A DNA stretch of 64,000 bases from Quatrionicoccus australiensis (GCF_020510525.1 NZ_CP075188.1:124001-188000), one strand, 5' to 3'; positions 1-10,721 are shown, numbered from the stretch's first letter. The notes: generated by a model not told the origin, from the sequence alone. Made by a program: numbers and translations.

Positions 1-393
1 TCTGGCAGCCTCGATTTGCGCTTCCAGCTCGGCCACCAGTGCAGCCGCTTTCGCTTCGGCGCCGACCAGCCGGCCCAGGGTTTCGATCATGCCGAGGATG
101 TCGTCCACGCTGCGCATGTTGAAGGCGTATACCGGCACGCCGGCCTTGATCAGGTCGCGTGCGATGTCGGCCTGCAGGTCGGAGAAGGTGAGCACCAGAT
201 CGGGCTGCACGGCGAGGATCTTGTCGATGTCGCCGCTGGTGAAGGCATAGACCTTGGGCTTTTCCTTGCGCGCCTGCGGCGGGCGTACCGTGTAGCCGGA
301 AATGCCGGCGATGCGGTCCTGCTCGCCGAGTGCGTAAAGCACTTCGACGGTTTCGGTGGTCAGGCAGACGATGCGTTGCGGCAGGCGGCTCAT
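1..393 (-). CDS. BtuF-like periplasmic-binding-fold protein (3' part cut by window edge)
   Basis: This gene starts at 393 and runs off the left edge, so only its first 131 residues are visible. They read as the N-terminal lobe of a BtuF/FhuD-type substrate-binding fold: an RIVCLTTET opening strand-helix, a PDLVLTF strand, then the long helix that links the lobes. It begins directly at the fold with no signal peptide, so it may act in the cytoplasm or be a cobalamin-binding protein of the unsecreted type. It lies 7 bases after btuF and is the last visible gene of the riboswitch-led cobalamin operon. The family is clear; the exact ligand is inferred from context. Confidence 0.75.
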   Translation of the reverse strand, partial: MSRLPQRIVCLTTETVEVLYALGEQDRIAGISGYTVRPPQARKEKPKVYAFTSGDIDKILAVQPDLVLTFSDLQADIARDLIKAGVPVYAFNMRSVDDILGMIETLGRLVGAEAKAAALVAELEAQIEAAR

Positions 394-400
394 GCGGGGT

Positions 401-1288
401 TCATTTTGGGCGACGGCTACGTGCGACATCGAGATGCGCGCAAAGTTTCTCGGCGCCATCGAGAATGCGCGGCGTGTGGCGCTGCATGATGTCCGGGTTG
501 ATATGGAACAGGTTGCCGCGCTTGACCGCCGTCATGCGCGTCCATTTGTCCCAGTCATGCAGCCACTCCGGCCGGGCGTCACCCATGCCGGTGGCGACGA
601 TGGCCTCGGGGTCGGCTTCGAGCACGGCTTCGATGCTGACCGTCGGTGCCATCTTCGACATTTGTCCGAAGACATTGTCGCCGCTGCACAGACGGATGGC
701 ATCGGTGATGATCTGCTGGCCGCCGACGGTGACCAGCGGGTTTTTCCAGATCTGGTAGAAGACGCGCACCTTGGGCTTGCCGGCATTGGCGGCGCGCAGT
801 TTTTCCATGCGCTGGCGGAAATTGGCGGCCGCCGCATCGGCAATGGCCTGCGTGCCGGCCAGCTGGCCGAGCTGTTCGAGCTGGACGGCGACATCGGCCA
901 TCAGGTTGGGCTGGGTGATGAATACGGTCAGGCCGAGGGCGCGCAGCTTGTCGATCTGGACGGCAGCGTTGCCGCTCTGCCAGGCGATGACCAGATCAGG
1001 CTTGAGGGCGGCGATGGCTTCGAGGTCGAGGCGCGAATAACCGCCGACGCGGGTGACTTTCTTCGCCTCCGGCGGATAGTCGCTGTAATCGACAGTGCCG
1101 ACCAGATAAGCGCCGGCGCCAGCGGCATAGAGACTTTCCGCCGAATGCGGGGCGAGCGTGACGATGCGCCGGGCCGGCGCCTTGAGGCGGACATCCTGGC
1201 CGCTGTCGTCGCGCACCACGATATCGGCGTGCGCGGCGGATAAAGCGGCGAGCGTAGCGGTCAACACCGCAAAAAGGCGCATTTTCAT
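401..1288 (-). CDS. btuF: Vitamin B12 ABC transporter, periplasmic substrate-binding protein BtuF
   Basis: This is a 295-residue periplasmic binding protein that would capture cobalamin or cobinamide and deliver it to a BtuCD-type importer, which is not in the window. Residues 1 to about 21 form a signal peptide ending in AHA. After it come the RIVTLAPH first strand, KPDLVIAW, and the second lobe (GGQQIITDAI onward), as in BtuF/HutB-type proteins. I chose the start at 1288 because its ATG overlaps the cobD stop as ATGA, the usual sign of translational coupling. An ATG 12 bases upstream at 1300 would only lengthen the signal peptide. It sits inside the bluB-cbiB-cobD operon. Confidence 0.85.
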   Translation of the reverse strand: MKMRLFAVLTATLAALSAAHADIVVRDDSGQDVRLKAPARRIVTLAPHSAESLYAAGAGAYLVGTVDYSDYPPEAKKVTRVGGYSRLDLEAIAALKPDLVIAWQSGNAAVQIDKLRALGLTVFITQPNLMADVAVQLEQLGQLAGTQAIADAAAANFRQRMEKLRAANAGKPKVRVFYQIWKNPLVTVGGQQIITDAIRLCSGDNVFGQMSKMAPTVSIEAVLEADPEAIVATGMGDARPEWLHDWDKWTRMTAVKRGNLFHINPDIMQRHTPRILDGAEKLCAHLDVARSRRPK

Positions 1289-2277
1289 GGCTGGCTCCAT
1301 TCGCCGAGGGCGGCGCCCAGGCGTTGCCAGGCGGTCTCGCTGTCGGGCAGACCAAAGCGCAGCAGCGCCTGTTGTTCGAAACGGCGCACCAGGATGCCGC
1401 GCCGGGCGAGAGATTCATGCAGTTCGGCCGGCTGGTCGCAGGTCAGCGTCGCGAACAGCGGCGTGCTCTTGACCTCGCCGTGCGCGCTCAGCAAGGCGTG
1501 CAGACGCTGGCTGGCGGCGTGCAGGCGCTCGCGTGCCGCGCTCTGCCAGGCCGTGTCCTGCAAGGCCAGACGTGCCGCGGCACGGGCCGGGCCGGCGATG
1601 GTCCATGGCCCCATCGCTTCCTGCATGCGGTTGAGCAAGTCGGATGCGGCAAAAACGAAGCCGACGCGGGCGCCGGCCAGGCCGAAGAACTTGCCGAGCG
1701 AACGCAGCACGATCAGGTTGGGCGCCTCCTCGGTGCCGGCCAGGCTGGCCAGGCTTTCCTCCGGCGTCGGATCGATGAAGGCTTCGTCGACGATCAGCCA
1801 GCCGCCACGCTTTTTGAGCTGTTGCGCGGCGTCGACCGCGACGGCGCGCGGATGCTGGTCGGCAGTCGGGTTGTTCGGATTGCACAGCAGCACGTAGGGC
1901 GTCGCGACGCCCAGGGCGCGGCTCAGCGTCGCGTTCTGCAGAAAGCGCAGGCGATGCCCGGCGCGTTGCCAGGCCTGCGGGTGTTCGGCATAGATCGGGC
2001 TGATGCAGGCGACCACGGCGCGCGGCAGCAGGGTCGGCAGCAACTGGATGGCGGCCTGTGAGCCGGCCACCGGCAACAGGTTGGCGTTGCCGTAATAGGC
2101 GGCGGCCGCGGCTTCCAGGCCGTCGCCGGCTTCCGGCAGGCGTTGCCAGACTTCCGGCGGCAGCGCCGGCACCGGCCAGGCCTCGGGATTGATGCCGGTC
2201 GACAGGTCGAGCCAGTCGGCGAGCGGGATATCGTAGTGGGCTGCGGCTTCGCGCAGGCGTCCGCCATGCTCAAGCAT
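1285..2277 (-). CDS. cobD: L-threonine-O-3-phosphate decarboxylase CobD
   Basis: This 330-residue fold-type I PLP enzyme decarboxylates threonine phosphate to (R)-1-amino-2-propanol O-2-phosphate, the linker of the cobalamin nucleotide loop. Visible family marks are the N-terminal HGG and LDLSTGINP, the cofactor-binding NPNNPT at about 133-138, DEAF at about 164, and [12 protein letters not shown] with the Schiff-base lysine near residue 196. Its start overlaps the cbiB stop by 8 bases and its stop overlaps btuF. CbiB, the next enzyme to use its product, is encoded immediately upstream. Histidinol-phosphate aminotransferases share the fold, but the HGG/STGINP start and the neighbours point to CobD. 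Confidence 0.92.
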   Translation of the reverse strand: MLEHGGRLREAAAHYDIPLADWLDLSTGINPEAWPVPALPPEVWQRLPEAGDGLEAAAAAYYGNANLLPVAGSQAAIQLLPTLLPRAVVACISPIYAEHPQAWQRAGHRLRFLQNATLSRALGVATPYVLLCNPNNPTADQHPRAVAVDAAQQLKKRGGWLIVDEAFIDPTPEESLASLAGTEEAPNLIVLRSLGKFFGLAGARVGFVFAASDLLNRMQEAMGPWTIAGPARAAARLALQDTAWQSAARERLHAASQRLHALLSAHGEVKSTPLFATLTCDQPAELHESLARRGILVRRFEQQALLRFGLPDSETAWQRLGAALGEWSQP

Positions 2278-3204
2278 GCAGGGCTCCGGTAATGATGAAC
2301 AGCACGGTCAACCACAGCCAGAGGCTGTTTTTGACCAGGGAAATGGCGCGCCGCAGGTCGCTGGCGACCGGCGCTGGTCCGGCGCCAAGCGGCGGCCGGA
2401 TTTCGAGTTCGCCATGATAAACGGCGGCGCCACCCAGCGCGATGCCCAGACTGCCGGCGCCGGCCGCCATCACCGGCCCGGCGTTCGGGCTGTCCCAGCC
2501 CGGCGCCTGGCTGCGCCAGCAGGTCAGCGCCAGGCGCGTCTTGCCGAGCAGCGCGTAGGACAGCGCAGTCAGGCGGGCCGGGATGTAGTTGAGCGCATCG
2601 TCGAGACGCGCGGCGCAGCGCCCGAACAGGTTGTAGCGTTCGGTGCGGTAGCCCCACATCGCATCCAGCGTGTTGGCCAGGCGAAAGAGCAGGGCGCCCG
2701 GGCCGCCGAGCAGCGCAAACCAGAACAGCGCGCCGAAGATCGCATCGTTGCCGTTTTCCAGCAGCGATTCGCAGGCCGCCTTGGCGACGCCGGATTCGTC
2801 TAGGGTCGCCGTCTCGCGCGAAACGATCCAGCCGACGCGCTGCCGTGCCGCCGGCAGATCGCCGGCCTGCAATGGCGCAACGATGGCCTCGGCATGTTCG
2901 CCCAGGCTCTGCGCGCCGAGCGCAAAATAAAGCAGCACGACATCGACCGCGAACGGCGCCAGCGGCCGCAGGGCAAAAGCCAGCGCCACCCAGGGGCCGA
3001 CCGCGAGCAGCCAGGCCAGGCTACCGGTCAACAGCGAATTCCGGTTCATTTTGCCTTCCAGCCAGGCGGCCAGATTGCCGAACCCGACCAGCGGATGCCA
3101 GCGCGACACTTCGCCGAGCGCCCTGTCGAGCAGCACGGCGGCGAGCGCCGCGAGCGGCATGGCGAAGATGCCGGCGAGTTGGCCGGCAGTTTCGATGGGC
3201 AGGC

Positions 3205-3208
<4 letters not shown>
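2270..3208 (-). CDS. cbiB: Adenosylcobinamide-phosphate synthase CbiB
   Basis: This 312-residue integral membrane protein is of the CbiB/CobD family, which joins the aminopropanol phosphate arm to adenosylcobyric acid. Hydrophobic segments lie near the N-terminus ([12 protein letters not shown]), around residues 60-100, in the middle ([12 protein letters not shown]) and at the C-terminus. The family marks HPLVGFGNL near residue 38, GWIVSRET near 125 and the later [11 protein letters not shown] are present. It overlaps the helix-hairpin-helix gene upstream by ATGA and cobD downstream by 8 bases, so the set is probably translated in series. Confidence 0.93.
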
Positions 3209-4250
<1,042 letters not shown>

Positions 4251-4260
4251 TCAATCATCT

Positions 4261-4420
4261 CCCGGCCGGTCTTCTGACTCGGAATCAAGCGAACGATGCG
4301 CCTTCCCGGGTTACCCCAGTGGCCTGTGCATCGCCCATCCTCCTTACAGCGTTGGGCACGTGGCGGAGTTGCACCGCCTTCCCGATTCTCCGTTCGGCAA
4401 GGCCGAACGACACCCGGAGA
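4261..4420 (-). promoter_or_regulatory. Cobalamin (AdoCbl) riboswitch upstream of bluB
   Basis: Read on the minus strand, this leader contains the ordered conserved blocks of the cobalamin class: GGGAA followed by GGTG, a GCTGTAAGG segment, the B12 box with GGCCACTG, GGGAAGGCG, and the closing GAGTCAGAAGACCGGCC. It lies about 60 bases before the bluB start. A self-complementary arm (TTCGGCC/GGCCGAA) is seen near 4393-4409. It should lower expression of the six-gene operon when adenosylcobalamin binds. Confidence 0.9.
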
Positions 4421-4533
4421 TACGAAGGCGAGAGGATATCAGGAGGGGCGGGCGGGGGCGATGGAATTGGCGTTGAATCAATCATCATCAGCCTGATTTG
4501 GCTAACTGACCGGGGTCTTGAAGGACTGTTGTA

Positions 4534-4983
4534 TCACCCCGGTGCCGCAAAAACCTGGGCAAACGTAAACGCCTCCTGCGTCGCCCCAAACCGCCGCACC
4601 AGCTCCAGCTTTTCCTTCGCTTCCTGCGCCGTCGGCAAGTGGCCGGCGGGGACCCACCACAGTGCGAGCTGGATTTCGTTCATCTTGGCGAACCAGGCGT
4701 GGCGGGCACGGATGGTGTCCATATGGACGGTCTTGTAGACGTAATTTTTCAGCGAGCCGACATCCCGCCACAGGCTGACGTTCATGATCACCAGCGGGTC
4801 GGCGTAGGGGCGGATCGAGGTGTAGTCGCCGCCGCTGCCGAGCATGCGCCAGATGAAGCCGTCAGCCTGGTCGGCGAGCTGGTTCATGGCGTCGAGCTGA
4901 TCCATGAAACCGCGCATGACGTCCGTGTCCATCTCGGCCTTGGCGCGGGCGACATTGACTTGGGCGAGGTGGCAGGCGGACAT
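4534..4983 (-). CDS. DUF3291 domain protein
   Basis: This 149-residue soluble protein matches the DUF3291 family, which folds like dimeric alpha-beta barrel monooxygenases but has no assigned reaction. It opens with [13 protein letters not shown], has [12 protein letters not shown] near residue 44, [16 protein letters not shown] near 70-85 and HAWFAKM near 95. The ATG at 4983 is chosen because the family consensus begins there; 36 extra codons upstream are possible but look non-coding. It is divergent from cobQ and lies before the bluB riboswitch, so it is probably not part of that regulon. Confidence 0.75.
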   Translation of the reverse strand: MSACHLAQVNVARAKAEMDTDVMRGFMDQLDAMNQLADQADGFIWRMLGSGGDYTSIRPYADPLVIMNVSLWRDVGSLKNYVYKTVHMDTIRARHAWFAKMNEIQLALWWVPAGHLPTAQEAKEKLELVRRFGATQEAFTFAQVFAAPG

Positions 4984-5134
4984 GAGGCGGCTGGCGGGCG
5001 TGGCGATGCGGGATATTGTATGCGCCGGTACGGGGCTTGCGCTGCCTGCCTTGTGCGTTGCCGGCGGCATTTTTCTTGGGCGGGGCGGCAAAGCGGTTTA
5101 TCCTCGCGCCGTTTCCTGGTTACGACGCTTTCAC

Positions 5135-6601
5135 ATGCCCTGTTTCTCCCTGATGGTGCAAGGCACCACTTCCGATGCCGGCAAATCGACGCTGGTTGCC
5201 GCCCTTTGCCGCATCCTCAAGCGGCGTGGTGTGCGCGTCGCGCCGTTCAAGCCGCAGAACATGGCGCTCAATTCTGCCGTAACCGTCGATGGCGGCGAGA
5301 TCGGCCGGGCGCAGGCGCTGCAGGCGCTGGCTTGCGGCCTGCAGCCGCATACCGATTTCAACCCGGTGCTGCTGAAGCCGACCACCGACAAGAAGGCGCA
5401 GGTCATCATTCACGGCCAGGTTGCCCTCGACCTGAATGCCCGCGATTACCACGAGTACAAGCCGCGCGCGATGCGGGCGGTTTTGGCCTCCTGGGAACGG
5501 TTGACCGCCCAGTACGAATGCGTCGTCGTCGAAGGCGCCGGTTCGCCGGCCGAGATCAACCTGCGGGCGCGCGACATCGCCAACATGGGTTTTGCCGAGG
5601 CGGTGGATTGCCCGGTGATTATCGTCGCCGACATCGACCGCGGCGGCGTCTTCGCGCATCTGGTTGGTACCTTGGAGCTGCTTTCGCCGTCCGAGCAGAA
5701 CCGCGTCAAGGGCTTTGTCATCAACCGTTTCCGCGGCGACATCGCCCTGCTCGAACCTGGCCTGGTCTGGCTGGAAGAACGTACCGGCAAGCCGGTGCTC
5801 GGCGTGCTGCCCTACCTGCACGGCCTGATGCTCGATGCCGAGGACGCGATTGCGACGGCAGCGGTCGACGGCAAAAAAACGGCCAAATTGAAGGTCGTCG
5901 CGCCGGCCTACCCGCGCGTCTCGAATCATAACGACCTCGACCCGCTGCGCCTGCATCCGGAAGTCGATTTCCGCTGGATCGGGCCGGGCGAAACGCCGCC
6001 CGCCGCCGACCTGATCGTCCTGCCCGGCTCCAAGGCGGTGCGCGCCGACCTCGACTGGCTGCGCACCCAGGGCTGGGACAAGGCGATCGCCAGACACCTG
6101 CGCTACGGCGGCAAGGTGATCGGTTTGTGCGGCGGCTACCAGATGCTCGGTTGCCTGCTGCACGACCCGCAGGGCCTGGAAGGGCAGGCCGGCAGTACGC
6201 CGGGACTGGGCGTGCTCGCGGTCGACACGACGCTGGAAGCAGAAAAGCAGCTGCGCAATGTCAGCGGTCATCTGTGCCTGCCGGGCCGCCCGGCGATGAC
6301 GGGCTACGAAATCCATCTTGGCGTCACGGCCGGCGCCGGTCTGGCTGCGGCGGCAGTCGAGCTCGATGACGGCCGGCAGGATGGCGCCGTTTCGGCCGAT
6401 GGTCAGATTTTCGCCACCTATTGTCATGGCGTTTTCGATCATCCCGAGGCGTTGACCGCCTTGCTTGCCTGGGCTGGCATGGTCGAGAGCGAACAGGTCG
6501 ATTTCGCGGCGCGCCGCGAGGCCGATCTCGATCGCCTCGCCGATTCGGTCGAGGCGGCGCTCGACTGGGACAAGCTCAGGCCTTTGTTGCCGGGGATTTA
6601 A
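5135..6601 (+). CDS. cobQ: Cobyric acid synthase CobQ
   Basis: This 488-residue glutamine-dependent amidotransferase amidates four side chains of adenosylcobyrinic acid a,c-diamide. An N-terminal ATP-binding domain carries the P-loop-like GTTSDAGKS at residues 10-18 and [13 protein letters not shown] near 130. A class I glutaminase domain has [10 protein letters not shown] with the nucleophile Cys near 332 and the catalytic YCHGVFDHP near 431. The ATG at 5135 gives the usual family length; an open frame further upstream is not typical. It faces cobU tail to tail, overlapping it by 26 bases. No riboswitch is seen in front of it. Confidence 0.93.
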   Translation: MPCFSLMVQGTTSDAGKSTLVAALCRILKRRGVRVAPFKPQNMALNSAVTVDGGEIGRAQALQALACGLQPHTDFNPVLLKPTTDKKAQVIIHGQVALDLNARDYHEYKPRAMRAVLASWERLTAQYECVVVEGAGSPAEINLRARDIANMGFAEAVDCPVIIVADIDRGGVFAHLVGTLELLSPSEQNRVKGFVINRFRGDIALLEPGLVWLEERTGKPVLGVLPYLHGLMLDAEDAIATAAVDGKKTAKLKVVAPAYPRVSNHNDLDPLRLHPEVDFRWIGPGETPPAADLIVLPGSKAVRADLDWLRTQGWDKAIARHLRYGGKVIGLCGGYQMLGCLLHDPQGLEGQAGSTPGLGVLAVDTTLEAEKQLRNVSGHLCLPGRPAMTGYEIHLGVTAGAGLAAAAVELDDGRQDGAVSADGQIFATYCHGVFDHPEALTALLAWAGMVESEQVDFAARREADLDRLADSVEAALDWDKLRPLLPGI

Positions 6602-7139
6602 GGGGCAGCGGCAAGCCGGCGGCGACCAGCGTCACCTGGTCGCAAAGTGCCGCGACGCGCTGGTTGAGGCGGCCCTGCTCGTCGGCAAAGAGGCGCGACA
6701 CCGGGTGCATGGGCACGATGCCCCAGCCGACTTCGTTGGAAACGAGAATGATGCGGCCGGGCAATTGCGGCAGCAGGTCGAGCAGGGCCTGCGTTTCGGC
6801 GTTGAACAGCGGGCAGTCGATGGCGGTGCCGGCCTCGGCCTGGGTTGCCGCCTGGCCGGCAAAAAGCAGGTTGGACAGCCACAGGGTCAGACAATCGACC
6901 AGGATGCAGGTGTCCGAGGCTGCCAGCTCACGCAATTTGGCGGCGAGGTGCAGGGTTTCTTCGGCGCAGCCCCAGTCGACCGGTCGACGCTCGCGGTGAT
7001 GCGCGATGCGCCGGCTCATCTCGCCGTCTCGCGCTTCCGCCGTCGCCAGGTAAACGACGCGCAGGCCGGATTCCGCCGCCCGCTTTTCGGCGAGCAGGCT
7101 CTTGCCCGAACGGGCGCCGCCAAAGATCAGTTCTTTCAT
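6576..7139 (-). CDS. cobU: Adenosylcobinamide kinase / adenosylcobinamide-phosphate guanylyltransferase
   Basis: This 187-residue bifunctional enzyme phosphorylates adenosylcobinamide and then transfers GMP to give AdoCbi-GDP, the substrate of CobS. The P-loop GGARSGKS is at residues 7-14, the histidine region [10 protein letters not shown] near 44-53 (the guanylylated histidine lies here in the Salmonella enzyme), [12 protein letters not shown] near 80 and [11 protein letters not shown] near 133. Its 3' end overlaps the cobQ 3' end. Its promoter should lie in the 7140-7430 stretch, and no riboswitch on this strand was found there. Confidence 0.92.
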   Translation of the reverse strand: MKELIFGGARSGKSLLAEKRAAESGLRVVYLATAEARDGEMSRRIAHHRERRPVDWGCAEETLHLAAKLRELAASDTCILVDCLTLWLSNLLFAGQAATQAEAGTAIDCPLFNAETQALLDLLPQLPGRIILVSNEVGWGIVPMHPVSRLFADEQGRLNQRVAALCDQVTLVAAGLPLPLKSPATKA

Positions 7140-7440
7140 CCTTGAAACCTCAGTTGGACGAGGCTGTTGGTGCGTTTGGGCGGGATGGCCGGCGCGAAGC
7201 GACGATATGGTCCCGGCGCAGCAGGGATCGGTATCCCTTGCGGACGCGGCAGGCTCATGCCTGCAAGGAGGAGCGACAAAGTCGGGCGCCCGACCAGGCG
7301 TGCCAGCGGCCGCGTAGCGCTTTCACCTTTTGGGTTAATCACCTCGAAGGCATGGAAGTCAGTGTTCATGCGGTTGGTCACAGATGGATAAGCGGTCAAC
7401 TGGGGTTTCAAGGATCAGCCGGCACTTTAGGTGATTGCAC
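7140..7440. other. Non-coding stretch between cobU and the cobT riboswitch
   Basis: No gene can be supported here. A minus-strand frame from 7369 to 7136 (77 codons) overlaps the cobU start by 4 bases and ends in a motif faintly like an outer-membrane receptor C-terminus. It has no recognisable domain and could be chance or a remnant. The stretch must hold the cobU promoter and the promoter for the riboswitch transcript. Confidence 0.4.
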
Positions 7441-7618
7441 GGCGTCCCGGCAAGCCGGATAATCCGCCCCGATCCGATGAAACGGAACCCGGTGCGAATC
7501 CGGGGCGGGCCCGCCGCTGTAACCGGGGACGACTGCCGCACGATGCCACTGCATGGGGAAACAGACCCGGCGGGAAGGCGCGGCATTCGGCCGATCCGGA
7601 AGCCAGAAGACGTATCGG
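7441..7618 (+). promoter_or_regulatory. Cobalamin (AdoCbl) riboswitch upstream of cobT
   Basis: The plus strand carries the cobalamin aptamer blocks in order: GGAACCCGGTGCGAATCC, the CCCGCCGCTGTAACCGG segment, GCCACTG at about 7544, GGGAAGGCG at about 7571, and GGAAGCCAGAAGACG at about 7598. About 100 bases separate it from the cobT ATG. That gap includes GC-rich inverted segments before a run of T residues (7682-7698), which could be the switching terminator. Confidence 0.92.
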
Positions 7619-7716
7619 ATTGTTCGGGCCGGAAACCTGTGGACAGGGTTTCGTCGTTGCGTTCGCAAGAGCGCGGCGGCGAGGCCCTTTTTGCTTTTTC
7701 GAACAGGAAGAATCGG

Positions 7717-8766
7717 ATGCATTCAAAATTCAACATCAGCGCCCCGGATCAGGGGCTGGCCGCTGCCCTGCAGCACAAGATCGACCAGAAGACCAAGCCG
7801 CGCGGCGCGCTCGGTCAACTCGAAACGGTGGCCAAAAAGGTCGGCCTGATCCAGCAGCGCCTCGACCCGGAATTCGGCCAGCCCTACATGCTGGTCTTTG
7901 CCGGCGACCACGGCGCGGCCAGGGCTGGTGTCTCGGCCTACCCGCAGGACGTGACCTGGCAGATGGTCGAGAATTTCCTTGCCGGCGGTGCCGCGATCAA
8001 TGCCTTTGCGCGTCAGAACGACCTGCATCTGGCGATCATCGACGCCGGCGTCGCGCATGACTTCGGCAAGCGCCCCGGCCTGATCAACGCCAAGGTAGCG
8101 TCCGGCACCGCCAATTACCTGGAAGAACCGGCGATGAGCGCCGAACAATGCGCCACCGCGATCGAGCGCGGCGGCGAGTTCTGCCGCAACCTGTCGCTGA
8201 ACGGTTGCAACCTGGTTGGTTTCGGCGAAATGGGCATCGGCAATACGGCGGCCGCGTCCCTGATCACGCATTGCCTGACCGGCGCCACGCTGGCCGATTG
8301 CGTCGGGCGTGGCACCGGCCTCGACGATGCCGGTCTGGCGCGCAAGCAGGGCTTGCTCGAACAGGCCTTGCAGCGCTACCGCGCCGCCGGTGGCGACAAC
8401 GATCCGGCGCGCGTGCTCGCCGAATTCGGCGGCTTCGAGATCGCCATGATGGTCGGCGCCATGCTCGGCGCGGCGGAAGCGAAGATGACCATGCTGATCG
8501 ACGGTTTCATCGTCGGCGCCGCGGCGCTGACTGCGATTCGTCTGGTGCCGGCGGTCGCCGATTACTGCGTCTTCTGCCACCGCTCGGCCGAACCGGGCCA
8601 CGCGGCGCAACTGCAGGCGCTGGGCGCCGAACCGCTGCTCGACCTTGGTTTGCGCCTGGGCGAAGGCACCGGTGCCGCCCTGGCCTATCCGCTGGTGCTG
8701 GCCGCAGTCAATTTCCTCAATGAAATGGCCAGCTTCGAATCGGCCGGTGTGTCGGATAAAGACTGA
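7717..8766 (+). CDS. cobT: Nicotinate-nucleotide--dimethylbenzimidazole phosphoribosyltransferase CobT
   Basis: This 349-residue enzyme activates the lower ligand made by BluB, forming alpha-ribazole phosphate from nicotinate mononucleotide and dimethylbenzimidazole. Visible family motifs are [12 protein letters not shown] near residue 24, [16 protein letters not shown] near 62, [13 protein letters not shown] near 168-180, and [12 protein letters not shown], where Glu316 corresponds to the catalytic Glu317 of the Salmonella enzyme. The ATG at 7717 follows GGAAGAATCGG. The frame stays open upstream through the riboswitch, but that part is RNA leader. Its stop overlaps the cobS start by one base (TGATG). 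Confidence 0.95.
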   Translation: MHSKFNISAPDQGLAAALQHKIDQKTKPRGALGQLETVAKKVGLIQQRLDPEFGQPYMLVFAGDHGAARAGVSAYPQDVTWQMVENFLAGGAAINAFARQNDLHLAIIDAGVAHDFGKRPGLINAKVASGTANYLEEPAMSAEQCATAIERGGEFCRNLSLNGCNLVGFGEMGIGNTAAASLITHCLTGATLADCVGRGTGLDDAGLARKQGLLEQALQRYRAAGGDNDPARVLAEFGGFEIAMMVGAMLGAAEAKMTMLIDGFIVGAAALTAIRLVPAVADYCVFCHRSAEPGHAAQLQALGAEPLLDLGLRLGEGTGAALAYPLVLAAVNFLNEMASFESAGVSDKD

Positions 8767-9527
8767 TGCTGCGCCGCGAGCTGGAGTATTTCTTCGGCGC
8801 CATCCGCTTCTTCACACGCTTGCCGGTGCCGGCCTGGGTCGGACATTCGGCGGAAGCGCTGAACCGCTCGGCGCGCTGGTTCCCGGCGGTCGGCCTGGTG
8901 ATCGGCGGGATCGGCGCGCTGGTCTATCTCGCGGCACTGCAACTCTGGCCGCAGCCGGTCGCCGTGCTGTTGTCGATGGTCGCAACGCTCCATGCCACCG
9001 GCGCCTTCCACGAGGACGGTCTCGCCGACACCGTGGATGGCCTGGGTGGCGGCTGGGACAAGGCGCGCATCCTCGAGATCATGAAGGACTCGCGGGTCGG
9101 CAGTTACGGCGTGGTCGCCACGGTGCTGGCCCTGCTCGGCAAATTCACGCTGCTTGCGGCGCTCGACAGCACGCTGGTGCCGTGGGCGCTGCTTGCCGGT
9201 CATGTGCTGTCGCGCTTTTGTGCAGTCACGCTGCTGGCGGGTATGGATTACGTGCGCGAAGACCTGCAGTCCAAGGCCAAACCGCTGGCGACGCGACTGT
9301 CCATCGGTCAACTGCTGTTTTCATGGCTTTTTGTGCTGACGGCGCTGGCCGGCTTGCCCATCGCAAAGGCCGTGGCCGGCTGCGCGTTGGCGGCATTGGG
9401 CACCGTCTGGCTGGCTGCCAAGTTCAAGCGCTGGCTGGGCGGCTATACCGGCGATTGCCTGGGAGCGACGCAGCAAGTTGCCGAAATCGCTTTCTACCTC
9501 GGCTTGCTCGCCCAGTTGCCCGGGTAA
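8766..9527 (+). CDS. cobS: Adenosylcobinamide-GDP ribazoletransferase (cobalamin synthase) CobS
   Basis: This 253-residue polytopic membrane enzyme joins AdoCbi-GDP with alpha-ribazole (phosphate) in the last assembly steps of B12. The N-terminal FFTRLPVPAWVG, the magnesium-binding acidic motif FHEDGLADTVDGLGGG near residue 80, and SRVGSYG-like residues near 110 are family marks. The C-terminal segment GGYTGDCLGATQQ is also typical. It is translationally coupled to cobT by a one-base overlap and falls under the same riboswitch. Confidence 0.95.
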   Translation: MLRRELEYFFGAIRFFTRLPVPAWVGHSAEALNRSARWFPAVGLVIGGIGALVYLAALQLWPQPVAVLLSMVATLHATGAFHEDGLADTVDGLGGGWDKARILEIMKDSRVGSYGVVATVLALLGKFTLLAALDSTLVPWALLAGHVLSRFCAVTLLAGMDYVREDLQSKAKPLATRLSIGQLLFSWLFVLTALAGLPIAKAVAGCALAALGTVWLAAKFKRWLGGYTGDCLGATQQVAEIAFYLGLLAQLPG

Positions 9528-9583
9528 ATTTGCCGCCTGCGCCGGCTTGGCCGATCATGGCGATTCATCGATCCGGGAGCACC

Positions 9584-10177
9584 ATGGAAAAGCCGATCGC
9601 CCCTTCCTGCGAGAAGAATCGCGAACCCATCCTCGAGGTGCTGCGCGAGCATTTCGCCGACCGCCGCCATGTGCTGGAAATCGGCAGCGGCACCGGGCAG
9701 CATGCGATCTTCTTTGCCGAACATTTGCCGCATCTGCGCTGGCAAACTTCCGACCGCGCTGAAAACCTGCCCGGCATCACTGCCTGGCTGCAGGAGGCGG
9801 CGCTGCCCAACACCGTCTTGCCGCTCGAACTCGACGTCACGGCGGCCTGGCCGGAACAGCGGCACGATGCGGTGTTCTCGGCCAACACCTTGCACATCAT
9901 GCCCTGGTCCGCCGTCGAGTGCCTGTTCGCCAGGCTGCCCGATGTGCTTGTTGCCAATGCCAGACTGGTCATCTACGGCCCCTTCAACTACGGTGGCCAA
10001 TTCAGCAGTGACAGCAACGCTGCATTCGACCGCTGGCTCAAGGAAAAGGCGCCGCATCAGGGCATCCGCGATTTTGAACGGGTGCATGCACTGGCGCAGG
10101 CGGCGGGCCTGGAACTGCTCGAGGACCGGGCCATGCCGTCGAACAACCGCTGTCTGGTCTGGCAAGCATCGCAATGA
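9584..10177 (+). CDS. DUF938 family SAM-dependent methyltransferase-like protein
   Basis: This 197-residue protein matches DUF938, a class I methyltransferase-like family. The SAM-binding motif I is seen as VLEIGSGTGQHAIFFA near residue 30, followed by DVTAAWP near 85, ANTLHIMPW near 100 and YGPFNYGGQFSSDSNAAFD near 130. It lies 57 bases after cobS on the same strand, so it could ride on that transcript, but nothing ties it to cobalamin. The substrate is unknown. An open frame upstream overlapping cobS is not the true start. Confidence 0.85.
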   Translation: MEKPIAPSCEKNREPILEVLREHFADRRHVLEIGSGTGQHAIFFAEHLPHLRWQTSDRAENLPGITAWLQEAALPNTVLPLELDVTAAWPEQRHDAVFSANTLHIMPWSAVECLFARLPDVLVANARLVIYGPFNYGGQFSSDSNAAFDRWLKEKAPHQGIRDFERVHALAQAAGLELLEDRAMPSNNRCLVWQASQ

Positions 10178-10274
10178 CCGGCTTGCTATGCCATGCGAAT
10201 TGCGGCACGATCCGCCGCTCGTGCAATCCTTGCCGGGCGATCATGCAGGCGCCCGCCCTGACCAGAGAGACGCG

Positions 10275-10661
10275 ATGAGCATCCGTGTTTGTATTCTGCC
10301 TACCCAGTACGACATCATCGATTTTCGCCAGGGGCGCCGTCCGGAAAACATTCTCGTGCGCGAGTTTGCCAGTGCGGCCGAGGTGCGGGCCTACGAAGAC
10401 GGGATCGACGCCATCGACGATGAATATGACCGGCTCGAAGAGATCAGGGTGGTGGGCAGCAAGGTCATCCACAGCCATCGCTCGGAAGACCCCGAGATCG
10501 AAGGCCTGCTCCGGGTTGCCGAACAGGCTTTCGCCACGCCGGCCGAAGCCGCCGCCTTCTGCCTGGGCATCGCCGATGCCGACGGTTATGCCGCACCGCT
10601 GCTGGTCGACGATACGGACGATCGCTTCGCGCAACTGCTCGCCTGGTCCGGCGCAGCCTGA
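10275..10661 (+). CDS. Hypothetical soluble protein, 128 residues
   Basis: I do not recognise a named family. The 128-residue protein is acidic and soluble: it opens with SIRVCILPTQYDIIDF, has an Asp/Glu-rich middle (IDAIDDEYDRLEE) and an alanine-rich helix (ATPAEAAAFCLGIADADG). There is no signal peptide or membrane segment. The ATG at 10275 follows a weak GAGAGA ribosome site. GC-rich codon use like its neighbours supports it being real. It lies between the DUF938 gene and a CopD-like gene on the same strand, which gives no strong hint of role. Confidence 0.65.
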   Translation: MSIRVCILPTQYDIIDFRQGRRPENILVREFASAAEVRAYEDGIDAIDDEYDRLEEIRVVGSKVIHSHRSEDPEIEGLLRVAEQAFATPAEAAAFCLGIADADGYAAPLLVDDTDDRFAQLLAWSGAA

Positions 10662-10721
10662 GACGGAACGGGCACGCTTTAACCCGGTAAGATAGGTCCG
10701 TCCTGTTCCGAGGTTGTCCCC

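Noticed and set aside
7136..7369. 77-codon minus-strand frame before cobU
   Set aside because: It overlaps the cobU start like an operon gene, and its end faintly resembles a receptor C-terminus, but there is no domain or clear ribosome site. Left as possible remnant.
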